A stretch of 64,000 nucleotides of DNA, taken from contig NZ_AP025158.1 of the NCBI RefSeq assembly GCF_019974155.1, positions 1,364,001 through 1,428,000 of the forward strand, written 5' to 3'. Under the pieces are notes generated by a model. That model was not told where the DNA came from, did not search any database, and saw only the letters and a list, made by a program, of their open reading frames with translations. This DNA is from Thermus thermophilus. GTDB lineage: Bacteria > Deinococcota > Deinococci > Deinococcales > Thermaceae. Below, piece by piece: positions 58,024 to 64,000 of the stretch. The position numbers and the translations under genes were made by a program. Position 1 is the stretch's first letter. Every line of letters starts with the position of its first letter.

Positions 58024-58706
58024 CTTCCCTCCCCGGCGGTGCAGAGGGCGAGGAGGGCGAGGGCGGCGGTCTCCGCCCGGAGGATGCGCCGCCCCAGGGT
58101 CACGGGGGTGAAGCCCCGGGCCTCCAAGAGGGCCACCTCCTCCTCGGCGAACCCCCCCTCGGGCCCCACGGCGAGGGCGAGGGGCTTTCCCGGGTCCAGG
58201 ACCTCCCGCACCCGGGCGGTGGCCCCCACGTGGGCCACGAGGCCCTGGGGCACCTGGGGGACCGCCTTCAGGGGGATGGGGGGGAGGACCTCGGGAACCA
58301 CCACCCGCCCCGACTGCTTGGCCGCCTCGAGGGCCACCGCCCTAAGCCGCCTGAGCTTCCCCTCCCCCATCTCCTTGGGCACGGAGTGGCGGGTGACGAG
58401 GGGCTGGACCCGGGTGGCCCCGAGCTCCGTGGCGGCCCGCACCACCTCGGCGAGCTTGTCCCCCTTGAGGAGGGCCACGTAGAGGACCACCTCCACCCCC
58501 ACCTCCCTCTCGGGCCTCCGCTCCTCCAGGACGCGGTAGCGCACGGGGGGGCCCAGGTCCACCACCTCGGCCAGGGCCTCCCGCTCCCCGTCAAAGACGG
58601 TGAAGCGGTCCCCCACCCGGGCCCTTAGGACCTCCACCAGGTGGCGGCTTTCCCGCAAGGGGAGGACCCCCGTGAGGCCGGGGCTATAGGCGCGGTGGGG
58701 GCGCAC
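58020..58706 (-). CDS. rsmE: 16S rRNA m3U1498 methyltransferase RsmE
   Basis: 228 residues. N-terminal PUA-like RNA-binding domain, then the SPOUT knot with VGPEGGFAEEEVALLEARGF and LGRRILRAETAALALLAL forming the SAM site. Start GTG at 58706, one base after the prmA stop. Conserved prmA-rsmE pairing links two translation-apparatus methyltransferases. Confidence 0.95.
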   Translation of the reverse strand: MRPHRAYSPGLTGVLPLRESRHLVEVLRARVGDRFTVFDGEREALAEVVDLGPPVRYRVLEERRPEREVGVEVVLYVALLKGDKLAEVVRAATELGATRVQPLVTRHSVPKEMGEGKLRRLRAVALEAAKQSGRVVVPEVLPPIPLKAVPQVPQGLVAHVGATARVREVLDPGKPLALAVGPEGGFAEEEVALLEARGFTPVTLGRRILRAETAALALLALCTAGEGR

Positions 58707-58707
58707 G

Positions 58708-59472
58708 CTACCTCCCGTAGGCGAGGAGGACCCACTCCCCCTCGGCCTCCTCCTCCAGGGGGCGAAACCCCGCCTCCTCCATGGCCCGCCGCACCAGGGG
58801 GGCCTTCTCCTGGAGGATCCCCGTGAGGAGGGCCTTTCCCCCGGGGGCGAGGGCCTCCCGGTAGCGGGGGGCGAAGGCCTCGTGGAGCTCGGCGTAGAGG
58901 TTCGCCACCAGGAGGCCAAAGGGGCCGAAGGGAAGGGCGGCCTCGAGGCTTCCCTCCAAAAAGCGCACCTGGACCCCGTTCCTTCGCGCGTTCGCCTCCG
59001 CCTGGGGAAGGACCGTGGGGTCTATGTCCACCCCCAGGGCTTCCCCCCCGAGCTTGGCGGCGGCGATGGCGAGGACGCCGCTTCCCGTGCCCAGGTCCAG
59101 GACCCTGTCCCCGGGGCGGAGGTGGCGGGCGAGGGCCTTCAGGGCGAGGCGGGTGGTCTCGTGGTGCCCGGTGCCGAAGGCCATGCCGGGCTCAATGACC
59201 AAGGGGACCTCCGGCCCCTCCCAGGTGTGCCAGGGGGCGAGGACCACGAAGGGCGGGGCCAGGGCGGGCTTGAGGTCGCGCCGCCAGGCCTCGAGCCAGT
59301 CCTCGTCGCCCACCTCCTCCCACACCCCCCCGTAGGGGAGGTCCAGGGGGGCGGGGAAGAAGGCCCAGACCTCCCCCTCCCGCTCCCAAAGCCCCCGCGC
59401 CCCCCGGTCAAAGAGCCCGGGGAGGATGGGGTCCAAGGCCTCGAGGGTGCCCTTAAGCCGGTAAACCCACAC
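58708..59472 (-). CDS. prmA: Ribosomal protein L11 methyltransferase PrmA
   Basis: 254 residues. Small N-terminal L11-recognition domain, then the class I SAM fold with PGMAFGTGHHETTRLAL, LDLGTGSGVLAIAAAKLG and VANLYAELH (family NPPY/NxxA position). Trimethylates L11 at several sites. Lies four bases after the SufR-like gene stop. Confidence 0.95.
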   Translation of the reverse strand: MWVYRLKGTLEALDPILPGLFDRGARGLWEREGEVWAFFPAPLDLPYGGVWEEVGDEDWLEAWRRDLKPALAPPFVVLAPWHTWEGPEVPLVIEPGMAFGTGHHETTRLALKALARHLRPGDRVLDLGTGSGVLAIAAAKLGGEALGVDIDPTVLPQAEANARRNGVQVRFLEGSLEAALPFGPFGLLVANLYAELHEAFAPRYREALAPGGKALLTGILQEKAPLVRRAMEEAGFRPLEEEAEGEWVLLAYGR

Positions 59473-59475
59473 GCC

Positions 59476-60078
59476 TCAGGATACCGGCTTCACCCGGTAG
59501 CGGCAGCACCTCCCCCCCTCGGCGATCCGCTCCTCCCGCGCCAGGGGGAGGCCCAAGGCCTCCTCGTAGGCCAGAAGCTCGCTTTCGCACAGGGCCTCGT
59601 GCTCCTTGGAGAGGGCGAGCTTGGGACATCGGCGCTGGCAGAGGTAGAGGGCCCCCTCCTCCTCCACCACCTCCGCCTCGTACCCCCTTTCCCGCAGGAA
59701 GGCCGCGAGGCGCTCAAGCCGCGCCCGCACGGGGAGCCCCTCGAGGCCCAAGGGGGCGAGGAGGGCCCGGTTCCGCTCCAACAGGACCCGCACCACCCCC
59801 TCCCGCCCCAAGGCGGCCTCCAGGCCCTTGAGCACGTCCCCGCAGAGGGCGGCGTAGGGGGCCTCAGGGTCCAGGGCCCGCCAGACCCGGTAGGGCCTCC
59901 CCCGCCCGGGGCATTTCCGCACCTCCGAGGCGGCGAGGCCCCGCTCCTCCAGGTCCTGGAGGTGCTTCTGGGCGGCGGTGCGGCTCACCCCCAAGGCCTC
60001 CGCCACCTCCTTGGCGGTGCGGGGCCTGGCCCTGAGGAGCTCCAGAACCCGTTCCTTGGTGCCTTCCAGGAGGACCAT
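59476..60078 (-). CDS. SufR-like HTH regulator with C-terminal cysteine cluster
   Basis: 200 residues. N-terminal winged helix (RTAKEVAEALGVSRTAAQKH, then LEERGLAA); the C-terminal part has Cys residues in YLCQRRCPKLALSKEHEAL, LCESELLAY and GGRCCRYRV, a layout like cyanobacterial SufR, which holds a 4Fe-4S cluster and represses Fe-S assembly genes. The adjacent upstream gene encodes Mrp/ApbC, an Fe-S carrier, which supports a role in Fe-S homeostasis. Three bases separate them. Confidence 0.8.
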   Translation of the reverse strand: MVLLEGTKERVLELLRARPRTAKEVAEALGVSRTAAQKHLQDLEERGLAASEVRKCPGRGRPYRVWRALDPEAPYAALCGDVLKGLEAALGREGVVRVLLERNRALLAPLGLEGLPVRARLERLAAFLRERGYEAEVVEEEGALYLCQRRCPKLALSKEHEALCESELLAYEEALGLPLAREERIAEGGRCCRYRVKPVS

Positions 60079-60081
60079 GGT

Positions 60082-61134
60082 TCAGGCCATGGGGAGGGGG
60101 AGGAAGGTCCTCACGCTCAAGGCGGCGGCGAGCTCCCGGGCCGCCTTTAAGAAGGCCTGGGCCTCGAGGCCCTCGGGGTCCTGCGCCAGGATGGGCACGC
60201 CCCGGTCCCCGCTCTCCCGCAAGGCCAGGGTGAGGGGGACCTCCCCCAGGAAGCGGGCCTTAAGCCTTTCCGCCAGGCGCCTCCCGCCCCCCTCCCCGAA
60301 GATGGGGGTGGGCTTGCCGCAGTGGGGGCAGAGGAAGGCGCTCATGTTCTCCAGGACGCCGAGGACCGGGACCTGGAGCTTCCGGAACATGTCCGCCGCC
60401 CGCTCGGCGTCCATGAGGGCCACCTCCTGGGGCGTGGTGACGATGACCCCGCCCGAGACCTGGGTGAGCTGGGAAAGGCTCAGCTGCACGTCCCCCGTCC
60501 CCGGGGGAAGGTCCACCACCAGGTAGTCCAGCTCCCCCCAGTTGACGTCCTGGAGGAACTGCTTCAGGGTGCCGTGGAGGATGGGCCCCCGCCAGGCCAA
60601 GGCCTGCCCCGGGGGGACGATGTTGGCGATGGAGAGGACCTTGATCCCGTGGGCTTCCAAGGGGAGGATCCTGCGGTCCCCGTCCACCTTGAGGCGCATG
60701 CCCTCGAGGCCGAACATCTTCGCCTGGCTCGGCCCGTAGAGGTCGGCGTCCAAAAGGCCCACCTTGGCCCCTTCCCGGCTTAAGGCCAGGGCCAGGTTGG
60801 CGGCCACGGTGCTCTTCCCCACCCCGCCCTTGCCCGAGGCCACGGCCACCACGTGCTTGACCCCGGGGAGGGCGTAGCGCTCGGGGGGGCGCACGCCCCC
60901 GCCGAAGCGCACCCGCACCTCCTCCGCCCCCAAGGGGGCGAGGGCGCGCCGGATGTCCGCCTCAATCTGCCCCTTGAGGGGGCAGGCCGGGGTGGTGAGG
61001 TTGACCAGGAGGTCCACCCGCCCCTCCTCCACCCGGACCTCGCCCACCATCCCCAAGGAGACGAGGTCCTTGCCGAGCTCGGGGTCCATCACGGTGCGCA
61101 GGGCCTCGAGGACCCGCTCTTCCGTAAGCGCCAT
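60082..61134 (-). CDS. mrp: Mrp/ApbC family Fe-S cluster carrier ATPase
   Basis: About 350 residues. N-terminal DUF59/MIP18 domain (LRTVMDPELGKDLVSLGMV, TTPACPLK), then the P-loop ATPase with VASGKGGVGKSTVAANLAL, DADLYGPSQ and DLPPGTGDVQL, and the CXXC pair in FLCPHCGKPTP that binds a bridging 4Fe-4S cluster. The ATG at 61134 is chosen since the upstream in-frame codons overlap the promoter (TATACT, 61151-61146). First gene of the operon with the SufR-like regulator. Confidence 0.95.
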   Translation of the reverse strand: MALTEERVLEALRTVMDPELGKDLVSLGMVGEVRVEEGRVDLLVNLTTPACPLKGQIEADIRRALAPLGAEEVRVRFGGGVRPPERYALPGVKHVVAVASGKGGVGKSTVAANLALALSREGAKVGLLDADLYGPSQAKMFGLEGMRLKVDGDRRILPLEAHGIKVLSIANIVPPGQALAWRGPILHGTLKQFLQDVNWGELDYLVVDLPPGTGDVQLSLSQLTQVSGGVIVTTPQEVALMDAERAADMFRKLQVPVLGVLENMSAFLCPHCGKPTPIFGEGGGRRLAERLKARFLGEVPLTLALRESGDRGVPILAQDPEGLEAQAFLKAARELAAALSVRTFLPLPMA

Positions 61135-61207
61135 ACCGGGCCTAGAGTATACCCCAGGATAGTTTTGGGCAAGGGCGAAAGGCACAAAGGCCGGGTATAC
61201 TCGTCCC

Positions 61208-61804
61208 GTGTACCCCGAGTGGCGCAAGCGACGCTTCTTTGAACTCCACCTCGCCTGGCTCGTCCAGGGGCCGAGGGGCTACGACCTCCTCTTCAAGATC
61301 AACCCCTATAGCCTCTACGCCACCCGGGAGGAGGCCCTGGAGGCCGCCCGGGCCCTTGTGGAGAAGGGGCGCCTGGACCAGGACGAGCGGGTGGGCCGGA
61401 ACAAGGCCCCCGTCCTCCTCTCCGAGGAGGACAAGGACCGCTTCCTCCTCCTCTTGGAGCGGGGCAAGGCCCTCCTCCCTTTGGACCGGTACGCCCTCCT
61501 GGGAGAGGTGGCGGAGGTGGAGGAGCGCCTCCTCTTCCGCGCCCCCTTCGCCGACCCCAAGAACGCCCTGAAAAGCCTCGAGGGGAAGCGGGTGCGCCTC
61601 TACGCCACCCCCCTCAACGACCCCGAGGCGGAAAGCGCCCTCCTCGCCGAGGGGCCCCTGGCCGTGGACGGGGAGGGGATCGCCGTGGGGGGCTTCCGCC
61701 TTTCCGTCCCCCCGGAAACCCCCATAGAGGGCCTCGCCCTGGAGGAGGCCTTCTTCGTCCTGGGGGAGACCCGCTACTACCTGTACAGCCTCGAGGCCGC
61801 CTAG
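61208..61804 (+). CDS. Hypothetical protein
   Basis: 198 residues, no signal or membrane segment. N-terminal WRKRRFFELHLAWLVQGPRG may be a DNA- or nucleotide-related helix, but no family is recognised. The GTG start lies exactly six bases after TATACT (61196-61201), so it is a leaderless gene divergent from mrp. The stop overlaps the convergent gene by three to four bases. Confidence 0.7.
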   Translation: MYPEWRKRRFFELHLAWLVQGPRGYDLLFKINPYSLYATREEALEAARALVEKGRLDQDERVGRNKAPVLLSEEDKDRFLLLLERGKALLPLDRYALLGEVAEVEERLLFRAPFADPKNALKSLEGKRVRLYATPLNDPEAESALLAEGPLAVDGEGIAVGGFRLSVPPETPIEGLALEEAFFVLGETRYYLYSLEAA

Positions 61805-62286
61805 GGCCTCCAGCCGGAAGGCGCCGCCCGGTAAGGGGGCGAGGCGCCCCGGGCCACCTCCACCCGGAAGAGGCGGCTTAGGGTGAGGCTTCCCCCCGTG
61901 GCCCGGACCCGCCCCAGGCCCTCCTCGAGGAGGGCGCCGAGCTCCAGGAGGAAGCGGTCCTGCCGCGCCTTCTCCACGGGGAGGACCCCGAAGGTGAAGC
62001 AGGCGGGGTTGTCCGCCTTGGGGCAGTGGGACGCAAGCCAGAGCGCCCCACCCCGGAAGTACACCCGCCACCCTCCGAGGTCCACCCGGTACCCCGCCCG
62101 CAGGTGGTCCCGGTACTGCTCGGAAAGCCTGCGCCAAAGCTCCTGGGCCTCCTTTGTCCTGGGGCTTAGGGTGTAGCGCCAAGGGCCCGGCCCCGCCTCG
62201 GTGTGGCTCCGGCTCTCGTAGAGGCGCCAGTCCTGGGCCAGGGCCAGGCCCAAGAGGGACAGGGCGAGGATCCACCAGCGGAGCAT
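61801..62286 (-). CDS. Exported hypothetical protein
   Basis: 161 residues. MLRWWILALSLLGLALAQDW is a signal peptide cleaved near Ala17. The mature part has two cysteines (SHCPKADNPACF) that could form a disulfide. TAAAAT ends six bases before the ATG, so leaderless. Family not recognised. Confidence 0.7.
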   Translation of the reverse strand: MLRWWILALSLLGLALAQDWRLYESRSHTEAGPGPWRYTLSPRTKEAQELWRRLSEQYRDHLRAGYRVDLGGWRVYFRGGALWLASHCPKADNPACFTFGVLPVEKARQDRFLLELGALLEEGLGRVRATGGSLTLSRLFRVEVARGASPPYRAAPSGWRP

Positions 62287-62309
62287 GGACCCATTTTATC
62301 CAAACTTGG

Positions 62310-63074
62310 CTAACGGAGAAGGGAGAGCAGGGCCAAGACCGTCCCGATGGCGGCGAAGAGGAGCATGGCCTTGTTGAAGGCAGTATTGATCTCGCTCTTC
62401 ACTTCCTGGCGGAGGGCTTCTATGCGTCCCTCCAGCCTGGTTTCCACCTGCTGGATGCGCCCCTCCAGCTTGGTCTCCACCTGCTGGATGCGCTCTTCCA
62501 GCTTGGTTTCCACTTCCTGGATACGTCCTTCCAGCTTGGTCTCCACCTGCTGGATGCGCTCTTCCAGCTTGGTTTCCACTTCCTGGATACGTCCTTCCAG
62601 CTTGGTCTCCACCTGCTGGATGCGCTCTTCCAGCCTGGTCTCCACTTCCTGGATACGCCCCTCCAGCTTGGTCTCCACCTGCTGGATGCGCTCTTCCAGC
62701 CTGGTCTCCACTTCCTGGATACGCCCCTCCAGCTTGGTCTCCACCTGCTGGATGCGCTCTTCCAGCTTGGTCTCCACCTGCTGGACCCGAGCCTCCAACT
62801 CGGACCGGACCCGCTGGATCTGGCCCTCCAACCTGTTCTCCGCCTGTTGGATCCGCCCCTCCAGCTCGGACCGGACCCGCCGGATCTCGCCCTCCAGCTT
62901 GGCCTCCGTCTGCTGGATGCGGGCCTCCAGGCGAGCCGCCACGCCCTGCATCTCCTCTCGTAGCCCGTCAATGCGCCGGGAGAGGTCCTGGACCAAGGGC
63001 GGGAGCACCCGCACCGTGGTCTCCACGATCCCCTCCAACTTCTCCAGGCGTTCCAGGAGGTGGTCCTCAGGCAC
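62310..63074 (-). CDS. Hendecad-repeat coiled-coil membrane protein
   Basis: 254 residues. After about 46 N-terminal residues come about 16 consecutive 11-residue units of the type TKLEERIQQVE / TKLEGRIQEVE, alternating so that the DNA repeats every 66 bases, followed by a C-terminal membrane helix (NKAMLLFAAIGTVLALLSLL). A right-handed or straight coiled coil anchored by its C-terminus, likely a spacer or tether. The GTG start at 63074 lies six bases after TAGCAT, a leaderless layout. Resembles DUF1640-type proteins. Confidence 0.85.
   Translation of the reverse strand: MPEDHLLERLEKLEGIVETTVRVLPPLVQDLSRRIDGLREEMQGVAARLEARIQQTEAKLEGEIRRVRSELEGRIQQAENRLEGQIQRVRSELEARVQQVETKLEERIQQVETKLEGRIQEVETRLEERIQQVETKLEGRIQEVETRLEERIQQVETKLEGRIQEVETKLEERIQQVETKLEGRIQEVETKLEERIQQVETKLEGRIQQVETRLEGRIEALRQEVKSEINTAFNKAMLLFAAIGTVLALLSLLR
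62440..62790 (-). repeat. In-gene 66-base tandem repeat
   Basis: The coding strand of the coiled-coil gene repeats nearly identically with a 66-base period (two 33-base halves) for about five periods; copies differ mainly in Lys/Arg and Gln/Glu codons. Near-identity at DNA level suggests recent expansion or gene conversion. Confidence 0.85.
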
Positions 63075-63135
63075 GCCTTTATGCTACTGCACCCCCACTC
63101 CCGGCAGGGAGAGGGTGTGCTATGCTTCCATGGAG

Positions 63136-64000
63136 ATGAGCGCGCCCATCCGCTTCGGCACCGAAGGCTTCCGCGGGGTCATCGCCCGGGAGTTCACCTT
63201 CGCCACCCTCCACCGCCTGGCCGAGGCCTACGGCCGCCACCTCCTGGAGCGGGGCGGGGGGCTCGTGGTGGTGGGGCACGACACCCGCTTCCTCGCCGAC
63301 GCCTTCGCCCGGGCCCTGGCGGGCCACCTCGCGGGGATGGGCCTGAAGGTGGCCCTCCTCCAGGGCCCCGTCCCCACCCCCCTCCTCTCCTTCGCCGTGC
63401 GCCACCTTGGGGCGGTGGGCGGGGCCATGCTCACCGCAAGCCACAACCCGCCCCCCTACCTCGGGGTGAAGTTCAAGGACGCCACCGGGGGGCCCATTGC
63501 CCAGGAGGAGGCCAAGGCCATCGAGGCCCTGGTCCCCGAGGAGGCCCGGGCCCTGGAGGGGGCCTACGAGACCCTGGACCTCCGGGAGGCCTACTTTGAG
63601 GCCCTGAAGGCCCACCTGGACCTGAAGGCCCTCTCCGCCTTTCCCGGCGTCCTCTACCACGACAGCATGGGCGGGGCGGGGGCGGGCTTCCTCAAGGGCT
63701 TCCTCCGCCACGTGGGCCTGGAGATCCCCGTGAGGCCCATCCGGGAGGAGCCCCACCCCCTCTTCCACGGGGTGAACCCCGAGCCCATCCCCAAGAACCT
63801 GGGGGTGACCCTGGCGGTGCTGGGGCCCGAGACCCCCCCGAGCTTCGCCGTGGCCACGGACGGGGACGCGGACCGGGTGGGGGTGGTCCTCCCCGGCGGG
63901 ATCTTCTTCAACCCCCACCAGGTCCTCACCACCCTGGCCCTCTACCGCTTCCGCAAGGGCCATAAGGGCCGGGCGGTGAAGAACTTCGCCGTGACCTGGC
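63136..64000 (+). CDS. Phosphoglucomutase/phosphomannomutase family, partial
   Basis: 288 codons before the right edge. IRFGTEGFRGVIAREFTF at the N-terminus, phosphoserine motif MLTASHNPPPYLGVK near 96-110 and the metal-binding DGDADRVG near 240-247 identify the alpha-D-phosphohexomutase family (PGM/PMM/GlmM). Substrate choice depends on the missing C-terminal part. TATGCT lies upstream of two ATGs (63130 and 63136); the second gives a more normal spacing. Confidence 0.9.
   Translation, partial: MSAPIRFGTEGFRGVIAREFTFATLHRLAEAYGRHLLERGGGLVVVGHDTRFLADAFARALAGHLAGMGLKVALLQGPVPTPLLSFAVRHLGAVGGAMLTASHNPPPYLGVKFKDATGGPIAQEEAKAIEALVPEEARALEGAYETLDLREAYFEALKAHLDLKALSAFPGVLYHDSMGGAGAGFLKGFLRHVGLEIPVRPIREEPHPLFHGVNPEPIPKNLGVTLAVLGPETPPSFAVATDGDADRVGVVLPGGIFFNPHQVLTTLALYRFRKGHKGRAVKNFAVTW

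Noticed and set aside
60953-61227. Longer Mrp start at 61227
   Set aside because: Codons before 61134 cover the promoter TATACT and do not resemble the DUF59 domain, which starts at MALTEERV.
62440-62790. Regular 66-base repeats that could suggest a CRISPR array
   Set aside because: They lie in frame inside a coiled-coil gene, have no unique spacers, and translate to hendecads.

Overview
The window is high-GC, densely packed bacterial chromosome of the Thermus type, most likely Thermus thermophilus or a very close relative. The evidence is a tmRNA whose encoded tag ends ANTNYALAA, a 205-residue family-4 uracil-DNA glycosylase, a single-chain 735-residue SecDF, histidyl-, aspartyl- and asparaginyl-tRNA synthetases of 421, 580 and 438 residues, and strong GC bias at third codon positions. 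From memory, several proteins (HemD, PrmA, RsmE, quinone oxidoreductase) differ from the published HB8 versions at scattered positions, so a strain other than HB8 is likely; an alignment would settle this. No rRNA, tRNA or CRISPR array was seen.

Layout. 1-5.3 kb (minus): partial membrane protein, subtilisin-like lipoprotein, BtuF-like receptor with hisD, and a two-gene unit encoding a kinase-like membrane protein. 5.3-9.9 kb: uracil-DNA glycosylase with a small partner gene, then a molybdate transporter operon (modABC) behind a probable molybdenum-cofactor riboswitch. 9.9-16.1 kb: hisS-aspS-phzF-HAD phosphatase, then asnS. 16.3-20.4 kb (minus): pdxS and pdxT separated by an ArsR regulator, a Zn/Cd-type P-ATPase and a decayed nhaA tail. 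20.5-28.4 kb: LysM/M23 peptidase and tmRNA (minus), then rimP-nusA-ylxR-infB and secDF (plus). 28.5-31.7 kb: a chimeric gene remnant and a short acyl-CoA catabolic operon whose thiolase carries a frameshift. 31.8-36.1 kb: ROK repressor and glucose-type ABC transporter. 36.6-42.7 kb (minus): thiamine operon thiE-thiS-thiG-thiO-thiC-MFS-thiD under a TPP riboswitch. 42.8-44.0 kb: an insertion sequence with perfect 9-bp target duplication. 44.2-50.5 kb: sulfate assimilation and siroheme operon. 50.5-57.7 kb: flavin monooxygenase-like enzyme, quinone oxidoreductase, pyruvate phosphate dikinase, thioredoxin-fold protein, ornithine cyclodeaminase-like enzyme and AEC carrier. 57.6-61.1 kb (minus): mrp, SufR-like regulator, prmA, rsmE and a lipoprotein. 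61.2-64 kb: uncharacterised genes, a hendecad coiled-coil protein and a partial phosphohexomutase.

The most interesting structure lies between and across genes: a palindromic intergenic repeat family with compensating stem changes, at least 13 starts placed 6-8 bases after a -10 box (leaderless mRNAs), two genes broken by one extra base in G/C runs, two sets of gene remnants (nhaA; livF joined to an SDR), and a metal-resistance cassette inside the pdxS/pdxT pair.
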